A stretch of DNA of 64,000 bases, from contig NZ_CP128185.1 in NCBI RefSeq assembly GCF_030316135.1, positions 2,232,001-2,296,000 of the forward strand. The letters run 5' to 3'. Positions within the stretch are counted from its first letter, which is position 1; each line of letters opens with the position of its first letter. The stretch comes from Aliiglaciecola sp. LCG003 (GTDB lineage: Bacteria; Pseudomonadota; Gammaproteobacteria; Enterobacterales; Alteromonadaceae). The position numbers were made by a program, and so were the translations under genes. Positions 47,574 through 57,189 of this stretch are shown here, one piece after another. Below the pieces are notes generated by a model. That model saw nothing but the letters and a program-made list of their open reading frames with translations. It was not told the origin of the DNA and did no database searches.

Positions 47574-48941
47574 TTAGCGGATGCCTTCTCGTCGCAGCGC
47601 TTGAGCAGTAAATTCTTTATCAGTTGGTTTAATTGAAAAATCATAAACTTTATCTTCATTATCTAACCCTAAGGCTAGGTAACGACGAGAATTTAAATCA
47701 TGGTATACGTCAAGCGTAGACCATTGTGTAGGAACCTCGTAGTAATTTATTCCGTATGCTAGAGCAACTTTGTATAAATCACCACGATTATCATACATAT
47801 CGGCTACTTGAATTTGCCAGCTATCTTCGTCAATGAAAAATACACGTTTTTGATAAACATGGCGTAGGCCTTCTTTAAGATTCGCCTCTACTACCCAAAC
47901 ACGGTGTTTCTCGAAACGAGTCAGATCTGGATTGATGTGACCCGGTTGCAAGATATCTGCATACTTTACATTATCACTATGCAATGCGTAGTTGTTATAC
48001 GCGATGTACAGCTCTTGCTTACCTTTTAGAGTCCAATTATAGCGGTCTGGTGCTCCGTTAAACATATCGAAGTCATCTGTTGTACGAAGGCCATCAGACG
48101 CAGTTCCTGGTGCATCATAAGCAATGTTCGGTGCGCGTCTTACCCGACGTTGACCGGTATTATAAGTCCAAGCTTGACGTGGCTCACGAACTTGATCCAT
48201 GGTTTCATGTACCAACAAAGCTGTACCTGCTAAGCGCGCTGGAGAAGTAATAGATTGCTTAAATTTCATCAAAATATTTTCTTCCAATAGCGCTTCTGGA
48301 GTAGCATCTCTATTTGAATATTTCACCATTAATACTTCATCAAAATCGATTACATTGTAATCACCTGATGCAGTAGGAGCTGCTTGGCCGCCGTTACGTT
48401 GAATCGCTTCTCCGCGATAACGCAGTATATGGTTCCAAATCGCCTCCACACCATTTTGTGGAATTGGGAAAGGAACACCTATCGCAGCATTTTTAATTCC
48501 GTTTCCACCTTGAATCAATTCCGCTCTTGTAGCGTTAGCCACAGTCGCGTCATAAACGAAACCAGGATTCGATGCACTTCGACGAGACTGATATATAGGC
48601 ATTTTATAAGTATCAGGGTAAGTCTCAAACATTTTGGTTTGCCCAGCACTTAGGAATTGCGCATATTCTTTGTAATTTTGCGCCGTGATAGTAAATAACA
48701 CTTTATCATCTGGATATGGATTTGGGTGGAAATCTCCTGGCTTATAGCCTGCTGGCAGTGTAGTAATACCACCTGTCCAAGCCGGGATACTGCCATCAGC
48801 ATTACCTGCTTTTTCAGCGCCAAGTGGGGTCAATGAATCACCCAACTTAGCCGCTTCATCTTCAGAAACCTTAGCTTGTGCAAATGACACACTTAATGCC
48901 AATGCAATTGCTGAGGATGTAATCACTAATTTCTTCATCAT
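47574..48941 (-). CDS. DUF1329 outer-membrane-associated protein
   Basis: 455 aa with a signal peptide (residues 1-23, cleavage at AQA-KV). SEDEAAKLGDSLTPLGAEKAGN and IPAWTGGITTLPAGY are the hallmark DUF1329 N-terminus. The long LolA/LolB-like body is related to lipid-handling folds. It is 13 bases downstream of the DUF1302 gene, so clearly one operon. The function is unknown; transport or use of hydrophobic substrates is suggested by context. Confidence 0.92.
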   Translation of the reverse strand: MMKKLVITSSAIALALSVSFAQAKVSEDEAAKLGDSLTPLGAEKAGNADGSIPAWTGGITTLPAGYKPGDFHPNPYPDDKVLFTITAQNYKEYAQFLSAGQTKMFETYPDTYKMPIYQSRRSASNPGFVYDATVANATRAELIQGGNGIKNAAIGVPFPIPQNGVEAIWNHILRYRGEAIQRNGGQAAPTASGDYNVIDFDEVLMVKYSNRDATPEALLEENILMKFKQSITSPARLAGTALLVHETMDQVREPRQAWTYNTGQRRVRRAPNIAYDAPGTASDGLRTTDDFDMFNGAPDRYNWTLKGKQELYIAYNNYALHSDNVKYADILQPGHINPDLTRFEKHRVWVVEANLKEGLRHVYQKRVFFIDEDSWQIQVADMYDNRGDLYKVALAYGINYYEVPTQWSTLDVYHDLNSRRYLALGLDNEDKVYDFSIKPTDKEFTAQALRREGIR

Positions 48942-48954
48942 AATTGCTGCTCTC

Positions 48955-51033
48955 TTAAATCGAATATTTTAAATTGAATGACACAAAGTCACGATCTGAA
49001 AGGGCATTTGAATTGCCTGCACCACCCCAGAAACTGCTATAAGCAACAGAAGCTGACATTTTGCTCAGGTAATCGAATTCAAAAGAAATATTTGCCGACT
49101 TTCGATCTTCCAAAAATAGAAACAATGGGTCTGGTGTAGTGCCGTTTACGTCGTGTGCAAAAGTTGCACGGGTACGTAAATTAACACCTGAGAATACGTT
49201 GTTAAAATCTGCAACGGCTAATAATCTGTATCCCCATGCATTTTCAGTTGGGAATGGGTTTGTTTCCGGTCCATCAGACAAACCTATATGCAATCCCTCT
49301 CTAGTTGAGATAATAGTACCATCTGCATCACGCAACGGTTCTAATGATGGGGTTCTAGATGTGCCCGGTCCATTTAAACGAATAACACTAGGGTCAGGGA
49401 AATCAGCGATATTGATAAAGCCCACTTCACCTAATAAGATAAAGTTATCGGTACCAAATGCAGGTCCAAAAACATGAGTTGCAGTAAATTGAGCCTGTAC
49501 GGTATCTGATAACAAATAACCCTGAGCCGTTTCACCCGGACCTACAGAACGACCAATATTGCCCATTTGCGAAATGCCAGCAAAATCAGGGCGAATGCCT
49601 GCATTTGCTAACTGTTCAGGCATTGCGGTGTACAGCAATTCAACATCATCGATTTGCAAAGGTTCATCTACACGATAAGCAATTTCACCCGCAAAAGCGG
49701 TTTCGCCAATGTTTGTGTTGAAACTGAAGCCATACAATTTCAAGTCTTCTGGGTAATAAAATTGTGATTCTGTAAAGGCTTGTAAATCAGTTACGTTGTC
49801 GCGATCAATGGTGTTGCTTGCCAAATAGGCTAAGTCACGCTGAATACCTGCAGTAGTAAAGTCAGAAGTCATACCTGAAATCAACGGACGCTGGCTGTGA
49901 TAATTAATGTGATACAAACTAAATTCAGTGTCATTCAATTCAGATGAATAGTACGACATTTTGATACCGTATTGTCCCTGATCATCTGCATCAACATGAG
50001 CGGCATCGCTATATCCACGAATGGCAACCTTAGTAGGATAAGCAAGGTAAGCTGCACTAATTTGAGTTGCGTCTGCACCTGCTCGTAAAGCGTCACCTAA
50101 ACCATTTAAGCTTGTTAACAAGAAATCAAGGTCAATATCTGGGTTTCCAGTAAAGCCTAGCTGTACGTTTTGGGCTTGACCACCCTCTCCTGCGAAATCA
50201 TTTGTTGCGAAATAACTTCCCGCTTGAGGTAAACGACTGCGTTCCCACTCATATTGGTAGTACATGGATAGACTTAAATTATCCGTCAATCCGAATGACG
50301 CAAAGACCATTCCCACAGGAATAAAGACTTCTTTTAATTCCGCACCTGGGGCTTGAGAACGGGTTACATCCACTGGGTTAGTCGTATTGATACCATGTTG
50401 GATAAAGGTACTTTCTCCCCAACTAACAACCTGGTCACCGATTCTGAGTGTGACTGGTACATTACCAAGATCAAAATCTGCGTAGAAAAATGCATCTAAC
50501 AAACGGATATCAGAACACAACTCTTCAGAGGCAGTATCACTATCACAGGGATCCTGAGTCTTGCCGGTAATGGGGTTAGTCCAATCACGCTCACCGTCTT
50601 TTAATTCAAAATCATAGAAATACAAACCACGTGCGAAGAAGCCCATGTTTTTATACTTAATATCTAACTCATGAGTACCTTTGAATACGGTAGAAAATGC
50701 TTTACCTTTATCGAAATTAAGGTCACCTAAGTCACCGTTGGTCGAATAGGCACCATTGGCATTATCCCAAACATCACGAGATGTATAAATCGGATTAGTT
50801 GCAGCGTTGTAACCAGTCCAATCAAAATTTGGGTGGTTACTGTTGCCGATTAGTGAGAAATCTCTTTCCTCAACTCGAATACTGGTTCCCAATGAAAAAC
50901 TTGAATCAAAATTGACAGACAAGTCTCCTTTTTCCCAGGAAGCCGCAAATGATGAGCTAGCAGCTAAAGACGCTATAGCAGCAATACTCAGAGCAAGCGG
51001 TGACTTTTTAAACGTCAAAGGTCCACACTTCAT
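48955..51033 (-). CDS. DUF1302 outer-membrane beta-barrel protein
   Basis: 692 aa with a signal peptide (SIAAIASLAASSSFAASW) and alternating strands throughout. It has a terminal aromatic strand (FVSFNLKYSI) as in outer-membrane barrels. RIGDQVVSWGESTFIQHGIN (about 195-215) is the signature stretch of DUF1302. It is the first gene of the leftward DUF1302-DUF1329-YCF48-RND operon, whose promoter should lie in the 182 bases before it. A channel for lipophilic compounds is plausible from context. Confidence 0.92.
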   Translation of the reverse strand: MKCGPLTFKKSPLALSIAAIASLAASSSFAASWEKGDLSVNFDSSFSLGTSIRVEERDFSLIGNSNHPNFDWTGYNAATNPIYTSRDVWDNANGAYSTNGDLGDLNFDKGKAFSTVFKGTHELDIKYKNMGFFARGLYFYDFELKDGERDWTNPITGKTQDPCDSDTASEELCSDIRLLDAFFYADFDLGNVPVTLRIGDQVVSWGESTFIQHGINTTNPVDVTRSQAPGAELKEVFIPVGMVFASFGLTDNLSLSMYYQYEWERSRLPQAGSYFATNDFAGEGGQAQNVQLGFTGNPDIDLDFLLTSLNGLGDALRAGADATQISAAYLAYPTKVAIRGYSDAAHVDADDQGQYGIKMSYYSSELNDTEFSLYHINYHSQRPLISGMTSDFTTAGIQRDLAYLASNTIDRDNVTDLQAFTESQFYYPEDLKLYGFSFNTNIGETAFAGEIAYRVDEPLQIDDVELLYTAMPEQLANAGIRPDFAGISQMGNIGRSVGPGETAQGYLLSDTVQAQFTATHVFGPAFGTDNFILLGEVGFINIADFPDPSVIRLNGPGTSRTPSLEPLRDADGTIISTREGLHIGLSDGPETNPFPTENAWGYRLLAVADFNNVFSGVNLRTRATFAHDVNGTTPDPLFLFLEDRKSANISFEFDYLSKMSASVAYSSFWGGAGNSNALSDRDFVSFNLKYSI

Positions 51034-51215
51034 ACTTAAATTCTCCCACGTCAGTTTGGCATCACGCCTGACGACCGTTAATAAATAGCAAATTATTCAC
51101 AAAATCATTACATCATTTTGATACGATAGCAAGAAGAAATCGTACCAGTTGCGTGCATCTAAACCTTTTTATTTTTCAACAGTTTAAATTTTAAACAAGG
51201 TTCACTGGCATGTAT

Positions 51216-51437
51216 TTAACTGATTTTTTCAAATGAATGGACTTTGTTTTCAGCTGTAATTATAAGCCTAAAGCGACCAATTAACCCGAGTCGAGTAACA
51301 AATGGACGTAGATTTACCGTTGGCAACTGGACTCGCTCACCATTCTCAGCGACGAGGACAACTGCATTTGAACCTGCCAAATAAAGCTTCTCACACTTAT
51401 CGTAAGAAGCACTTAGGTTGAAATAATAGGTTTTCAT
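51216..51437 (-). CDS. DUF2835-family small protein
   Basis: 73 aa starting MKTYYFNLSASYDKCEKLYLAG, with VVLVAENGERVQLPTVNLRPFVT and the closing LGLIGRFRL. These are characteristic of DUF2835, a short family limited to gammaproteobacteria. It has about four beta strands and no signal peptide. Unknown function. It stands alone between the DUF1302 operon and pepN. Confidence 0.88.
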   Translation of the reverse strand: MKTYYFNLSASYDKCEKLYLAGSNAVVLVAENGERVQLPTVNLRPFVTRLGLIGRFRLIITAENKVHSFEKIS

Positions 51438-51542
51438 TGATGAATTTAACCTGAACAGGGGTTAACTGATAATTCATATAACCCCATGAGTTATATAGAT
51501 CATTTTAATACCGCAAAGGGAGCAAATAAACATCACCGTGGT

Positions 51543-54143
51543 TTAATGATAACTTAAGCTTTTACTGACTTTTTCGTACACATCCTTGCTTAGGGATTGA
51601 GTATCCAGTAAACGCAATAATTGTAGTTTCATCAATTCGGCTCTCGTCTCATCCAATTTATGCCATTGGGTAAGAGGCGTAACAATTCTGGCCGCAACTT
51701 GCGGGTTAATACTGTCTAACTTTAACAAATAATCTGTCACATATTTATAACCACTACCGTCAAGCCTATGGAAGCCTTGGGGATTATAAAAAGCAAAAGT
51801 ACCCACAACAGAACGAACTCGATTTGGATTATTTATCGTATAATTTTGGTGACTGGTAAGTAAGTCTAGCCGGGCTAAAATATCTTTGTTCTGTGCCCCT
51901 GCATGCAGTGCAAACCACTTATCTAATACTAGAGGGTCTTGCGACCATTTCTGCTCAAATTCTGCAGACAAGCTTTCAAAGTTCGTTAAGCAGGCTTGCT
52001 GAGCTGCTTTTAATGCTCCCAAAGTATCTGTCATATTATCGGCATCCACAAACTGATTTTTGACCCAGTCTTCCCCTTTTGAGGTTTTAGCTAAATAATG
52101 CAAAGACAGATTTTTAATTTTGCGGCTGTTTACTTGTTCAGCAGAATAAATATAGCTTTGCTGATCTTGTTGTTGATACATAGCGAGCCACAAAGGCTCA
52201 AAGCTAACGGCTAACTCTAGCTCTAAAGTCTGCCTAGCCTGACACAATTCATCGACAAAATATTTTGGCACTTGCTGGACTAAAGTTTCTACGCTAGGCA
52301 GGGTTAGCATCTCAGCTAGCAAAGCGAGATCGTCCTGCTCGTTTGTGAGCAAGTGCTCGACTAGCTTTGCGATGTCTTCACGTTGCACATCGATCAAAGG
52401 AGTAATAGAGCCTATCGGGGTTAAAGAGTGTATATAGTGACTGTAAAGTTGTGTGGCGGCATCCCATCGTGAATATCCATCTTGGCTATGAAGTGCGATA
52501 TCAAATAGACTGGTTGCTGTATGTGGAAAATTTAATTTAACCGGAGCAGAGAATCCAGCCAGTAGGGAAACCGCTGGTTTACTGGTCACATTGTTCTTAA
52601 CTAACGTTTGTTTGGCCGACTTAAGATTAAACAATTCAATAGCAGATTCAGTTGAGTCTTGGCCACTGATGAATTCTAATTTTATCGGAATTTGTAAATC
52701 GGATTTTTCGGCCTGATCAGCCGTAGGGAGTGTGCGCTGTTCAAAGATTAAGGTTAAGGTTTGTTGCAACTCGTCAAAATGTTCCTCGACAGTTACCACA
52801 GGTGTACCCGATTGAGAGTACCATAGTTTAAATTGGGATAAATCAACGCTATTAGCGTCTTGCATCGCATTGACAAAATCATCGCAGGTTACGGCTTGAC
52901 CATCATGACGTTTGAAATACATATCCATACCACGCCTGAACCCCTCCTGACCCAGTAAGGTATGCAGCATACGAATGACTTCTGAGCCCTTATCATAAAC
53001 GGTAACTGTATAGAAATTATTCATTTCAATGACTTCATCCGGACGAATTGGATGAGACATTGCACTGGCATCTTCGGCAAACTGATGTTCTTTGATCACT
53101 TTGACATTCTTAATGCGATTAACCACAGGAGAACTCATGTCGCCACTGAATTGTTGATCGCGAAAAACGGTTAAGCCCTCTTTTAAGCTTAATTGAAACC
53201 AATCGCGACAGGTTACGCGATTGCCCGTCCAGTTATGGAAATATTCATGGGCAATTACAGACTCAATATTGAAGTAATCTTCATCAGTGGCGGTATCGCT
53301 ATTGGCTAATACATACTTACTGTTAAAAACATTTAGGCCCTTATTTTCCATCGCGCCCATATTGAAAAAATCCACCGCCACTATCATGTAAATATCCAAA
53401 TCGTATTCCAGACCGAAGACTTTTTCGTCCCAACGCATTGCTCGTTTAAGAGATTCTAGTGCGTGATGCCCCCGCTCTTTCTTGCCTTCATCAACATACA
53501 ACTGTAATGCGACGGTTCGACCACTTAGCGTTTCAAATTGATCTTCAAGCAAATCAAATTTACCCGCAACCAGTGCAAACAAGTAACAAGGTTTTTTGAA
53601 CGGGTCGTGCCACTTCACCCAGTGAGTAGCTTCATCCAAATCACCGCTATCTACCTGATTACCGTTGGACAACAAGTAGGGGTAAAGTGTTTTATTCGCA
53701 AAAATCACCACAGTGTATTCAGACAGTACATCAGGCCTATCTAAGAAGTAGGTGATTTTCCGAAAGCCTTCGGCTTCACATTGACTACAATAAGCCCCTG
53801 AGGCTTTATATAAGCCCTCTAAACTGCTATTAGCCGCGGGGTCTATCTCAGTGAAGATTTCGAGTATAAACTCATCAGGAACCGATTCAATTGTCAGTTG
53901 GGTATCCGTTTGCTGGTATCCATCAATGGATTTTCCATTCAATTTAACTTCAATCAACTGTAACGACTCACCATCAAGTATCAAAGGTTGAGAGTGCTGA
54001 CCATTGCGTTTAATTCGCAGTTTACTTTTTACTCGAGTGACATCTGATTCGATATTGAAAGACAGATCCACTGTCGGAATAAGAAAATCTGGTACGCGAT
54101 AATCTAGGCGACGCTTAACTTGCATAGAATTTGAAGTGGTCAT
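51543..54143 (-). CDS. pepN: Aminopeptidase N (M1 metallopeptidase)
   Basis: 866 aa, the usual length. The substrate motif GAMEN (in NMGAMENKGLN) and zinc site HEYFH...E (VIAHEYFHNWTGNRV, then LKEGLTVFRDQQFS) are intact. The C-terminal helical domain ends LLRLLDTQSLSKDVYEKVSKSL. It is cytoplasmic and removes N-terminal residues from peptides. It is transcribed alone or as the last gene after the NhaC-like gene, 77 bases away. Confidence 0.97.
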   Translation of the reverse strand: MTTSNSMQVKRRLDYRVPDFLIPTVDLSFNIESDVTRVKSKLRIKRNGQHSQPLILDGESLQLIEVKLNGKSIDGYQQTDTQLTIESVPDEFILEIFTEIDPAANSSLEGLYKASGAYCSQCEAEGFRKITYFLDRPDVLSEYTVVIFANKTLYPYLLSNGNQVDSGDLDEATHWVKWHDPFKKPCYLFALVAGKFDLLEDQFETLSGRTVALQLYVDEGKKERGHHALESLKRAMRWDEKVFGLEYDLDIYMIVAVDFFNMGAMENKGLNVFNSKYVLANSDTATDEDYFNIESVIAHEYFHNWTGNRVTCRDWFQLSLKEGLTVFRDQQFSGDMSSPVVNRIKNVKVIKEHQFAEDASAMSHPIRPDEVIEMNNFYTVTVYDKGSEVIRMLHTLLGQEGFRRGMDMYFKRHDGQAVTCDDFVNAMQDANSVDLSQFKLWYSQSGTPVVTVEEHFDELQQTLTLIFEQRTLPTADQAEKSDLQIPIKLEFISGQDSTESAIELFNLKSAKQTLVKNNVTSKPAVSLLAGFSAPVKLNFPHTATSLFDIALHSQDGYSRWDAATQLYSHYIHSLTPIGSITPLIDVQREDIAKLVEHLLTNEQDDLALLAEMLTLPSVETLVQQVPKYFVDELCQARQTLELELAVSFEPLWLAMYQQQDQQSYIYSAEQVNSRKIKNLSLHYLAKTSKGEDWVKNQFVDADNMTDTLGALKAAQQACLTNFESLSAEFEQKWSQDPLVLDKWFALHAGAQNKDILARLDLLTSHQNYTINNPNRVRSVVGTFAFYNPQGFHRLDGSGYKYVTDYLLKLDSINPQVAARIVTPLTQWHKLDETRAELMKLQLLRLLDTQSLSKDVYEKVSKSLSYH

Positions 54144-54220
54144 ATGAGGCCTCTAAAGATTGGCTGATGAAGAATTATGACGAAAAAGGCACATCAACAT
54201 GGATGTGCCGTATTAAACAA

Positions 54221-55708
54221 TTAAGATTTGACGGCTTGTTCCGTCGCGTAGGCTGGCGGAGTAATACGTAAAATTTTAATTCCAAGAAAGGCATATATGA
54301 TGGCCAAGACCGGATTTATCAAGTTAAACAATGCATAAACAGCATAATCTAGTGCACTGACACCCAGTACTCCGCCCATATAGGCACCACATGTGTTCCA
54401 CGGAATTAACGGAGAGGTTAACGTGCCCCCATCTTCTAAACTTCGTGATAAATTAAGTTGGTGTAAGCCCCGTTTCTCGAACTCTTCTTTGTACATGCGT
54501 CCTGGCATGACAATCGACATATATTGATCCGCTGTAATAATATTGGTCGCAAAACAGGTTAAAATAGTACGGGTAATCATGTCCCCTGCAGAGCTTACGC
54601 CATATAAGATAGCGCTCACAATACGTTTCAATAAGCCGACACGCTCTAACACTGCTCCAAAGGTCATGGCGCACATAATTAACCAAATGGTATTTAGCAT
54701 GCTGGACATACCGCCGCGACTGAGTAACTTGTTTAACTCTTCACTTGGCGTATTAAAAGCCACACCATCATATAAAGCGGTCCAGACTACTGTGATACTG
54801 GCTAACACCCCTTCTCGGCCATGTGTTGCTAAAGATGCGACGACCTCAGGTTGAAAAATGGCTGCCCAGATCCCGCCTGACAAAGCACCGATTGAAACGG
54901 CAGGGAAAGCCGGTACTTTTTTGACCGCCAACACCAGTAAAATCGCCAAAGGGATCAACATATGCCAGCCGAGGTTAAATTCTTCACCCAACATAGTTTG
55001 CATTTCAACTATACGGTTAGAAGACGCTTGCTGTGCTGAATTGAAGCCCAAGAAGGTAAATATGATTAGACTCAATAATATACTTGGAATAGTCGTCCAT
55101 AACATATATTGAATATGCTCAAATAAGTCGGTTCCGGCCACTGCGGGAGCTAGGTTAGTGGTTTCAGACAAAGGCGATATTTTATCGCCAAAGTAAGCCC
55201 CAGACACTACCGCACCTGCTGTTATGGCCTCAGACATGCCCATGCCATTAGCCACCCCCATCAAGGCTACCCCTACGGTGGCTGCGGTGGTCCAAGAACT
55301 ACCAATACTCATTGCAATAATGGCGCATATCAAACAGGTAGCGGCATAAAATAACGATGGATTTAACAGCTCAAGACCGTAAAAAATCAGGGTAGGCACT
55401 GTACCTGAAAGCATCCACGCCCCAATCAAGGCACCTACAGCCAGAAGGATCAGCAGTGCACCTAACGACAGTGAAATACCTTTAACAATACCTTGCTCTA
55501 TTTCCTTCCAGGTATATCCATTCTTTATCCCTACTCCAGCAGCAATAAACATAGCCAACAAAAGGGCTATTTGATTTGGCCCGTAAGAGGAGTCTTCCCC
55601 GTAAAGTGCGACCGATGAGCTTAATAGCCCTATTAGAATGATAATTGGTATGAGCGCATCCCAAATAGATGCGTCTTTGGTAGTTGGCTTCGAATTATTC
55701 GTGTCCAT
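54221..55708 (-). CDS. NhaC-family Na+/H+ antiporter
   Basis: 495 aa with about 11-12 membrane segments. Family motifs are GPNQIALLLAMFIAAGVG, IGSSWTTAATVGVALMGVA, SGAYFGDKISPLSETTNLAPA (the conserved DxxSPLS...T core) and a later LIPWNTCGAYM. The NhaC/MleN group exchanges Na+ for H+ or for organic acids. It is 12 bases downstream of an NSS-type transporter gene on the same strand. That suggests a coupled pair: Na+-driven uptake and Na+ extrusion. Confidence 0.92.
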   Translation of the reverse strand: MDTNNSKPTTKDASIWDALIPIIILIGLLSSSVALYGEDSSYGPNQIALLLAMFIAAGVGIKNGYTWKEIEQGIVKGISLSLGALLILLAVGALIGAWMLSGTVPTLIFYGLELLNPSLFYAATCLICAIIAMSIGSSWTTAATVGVALMGVANGMGMSEAITAGAVVSGAYFGDKISPLSETTNLAPAVAGTDLFEHIQYMLWTTIPSILLSLIIFTFLGFNSAQQASSNRIVEMQTMLGEEFNLGWHMLIPLAILLVLAVKKVPAFPAVSIGALSGGIWAAIFQPEVVASLATHGREGVLASITVVWTALYDGVAFNTPSEELNKLLSRGGMSSMLNTIWLIMCAMTFGAVLERVGLLKRIVSAILYGVSSAGDMITRTILTCFATNIITADQYMSIVMPGRMYKEEFEKRGLHQLNLSRSLEDGGTLTSPLIPWNTCGAYMGGVLGVSALDYAVYALFNLINPVLAIIYAFLGIKILRITPPAYATEQAVKS

Positions 55709-55720
55709 TAATTACTCTTT

Positions 55721-57058
55721 TTATAGGGCGACAGAACGGTAAAACATGATGATGATGATCACCGGGCATACAAACTTTACGTACCAAGGCCATATTTTCC
55801 AAAATAAGCCATGTTCCGCGCCTTCATTTCCATGTTTGAGCTCAGCCAAAATTGCATCTCTGCGCCACACCCAACCAACGAATATACATAATACTAAACC
55901 AAGTAGAGGTTGGCTGTATTTGGTAGTTAGCATGATCACTAAACCGAATAATTCAGCCATATTAATTGCAATTACACTGCTAATGATGAAAACAGACAGG
56001 GTTAATAACCACACGGCTCTTTTGCGTCCAACACCTTTACTTTCTACCACATAGGCGACAGGCACTTCGAGCATTGAGATAGAAGATGTGAGCGCGGCTA
56101 TGACCATTAACGCAAAAAAAGCACAAGCTACGAAGACACCAATCACGCCCATTGAATCGAACAAGGCGGGTAATACGGTAAAGATTAAGCTATCGCCTTC
56201 GATCAATGCACCGGATTCAGAAAAAATTTGCACTCCGTTATGCAGTGCGACGTACATTGCCGGAATTATTAACATCCCAGCCAGTATAGCGACACCAATG
56301 TCAACTAAAGCTACATATGCACCCAGCGCGGGTAAGTTTTCTTTCTTGCTCACGTAGGATCCGTATACCAACATGGTACCTACCCCCAATGACATAGAGA
56401 AAAATGCCTGACCCATGGCACTTATTAGTAAAGACGGCTCCATGATGCGGGAAAAATCAGGGACTAAATAGGCCTTCCATCCCTCGACGGCACCATCTTG
56501 CATGGAGACATAGCCAATTAGTAACAAGACAATGATCACTAAGGTTGGCATTAATCGAACCGACCAACGTTCTATGCCTTTGCTGACGCCGCCAGTAACG
56601 ATTCCAGCGGTAAGGGATAAAAATACCCCACAGAAAATAATATCCCGTGTTTGCGATGGCGCCGTTAACCAATCAGATACAACCGTCAAACCAGCCATCG
56701 ATGACAAGGTTTGTAGAAAGTATGCAAGCATCCATCCTGCAACCAATGAATAAAAAGCTAGAATGAGCGAAACAGTGATAAAGCCCCAGATACCTGTTGC
56801 TCGACCGACTTTACTTCCAGAGATTTGACCTAAAGCATCTACCATGTTGGAACGAGTCGCACGGCCAATAATGAGCTCGGCCATTAATACAGGGTAAGCA
56901 AGTACGAAAGCGAGGATGATGTATACCAACACAAACGCTGCCCCCCCGTTACTGGCGACCTGAGTTGGAAAACCCCATATATTGCCTAATCCGACTGCAG
57001 AACCAGCAGCCGCTAGGATAAAGCCTATTCGTGAAGAGAACTCTCCGCGTGAATTCAT
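55721..57058 (-). CDS. Neurotransmitter:sodium symporter (NSS/SNF family) transporter
   Basis: 445 aa with about 11 membrane segments, the common bacterial (LeuT/MhsT-type) length. TM1 has the unwound Na+/substrate site RIGFILAAAGSAVGLGNIWGFP; TM6/TM8 regions show AFFSMSLGVGTMLVYGSY and ALTSSISMLEVP. It imports amino acids with Na+. It is followed at 12 bases by the NhaC-family gene and preceded by the prc terminator, so this pair is its own transcript. Confidence 0.93.
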   Translation of the reverse strand: MNSRGEFSSRIGFILAAAGSAVGLGNIWGFPTQVASNGGAAFVLVYIILAFVLAYPVLMAELIIGRATRSNMVDALGQISGSKVGRATGIWGFITVSLILAFYSLVAGWMLAYFLQTLSSMAGLTVVSDWLTAPSQTRDIIFCGVFLSLTAGIVTGGVSKGIERWSVRLMPTLVIIVLLLIGYVSMQDGAVEGWKAYLVPDFSRIMEPSLLISAMGQAFFSMSLGVGTMLVYGSYVSKKENLPALGAYVALVDIGVAILAGMLIIPAMYVALHNGVQIFSESGALIEGDSLIFTVLPALFDSMGVIGVFVACAFFALMVIAALTSSISMLEVPVAYVVESKGVGRKRAVWLLTLSVFIISSVIAINMAELFGLVIMLTTKYSQPLLGLVLCIFVGWVWRRDAILAELKHGNEGAEHGLFWKIWPWYVKFVCPVIIIIMFYRSVAL

Positions 57059-57143
57059 GAACTACCCTTTTTTTATTATTTTATTGGTATGATCAATCTG
57101 TCATTGATCGGTACTGCATCTTATCCTATTTGAGGAGATGTAA

Positions 57144-57172
57144 AAAAGGGCTATTACCAAATAGCCCTTTTT
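57144..57172 (-). terminator. Terminator after prc
   Basis: AAAAAGGGCTATT and AATAGCCCTTTTT pair perfectly around ACC(A). It lies 18 bases beyond the prc stop and ends the msrC-proQ-prc operon. Confidence 0.92.
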
Positions 57173-57189
57173 AAAATGTAAATATTTTG

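Noticed and set aside
47519-47659. 47-codon upstream extension of the YCF48-like gene
   Set aside because: It overlaps the end of the DUF1329 gene and has no signal-peptide character; the internal Met begins a normal signal peptide.
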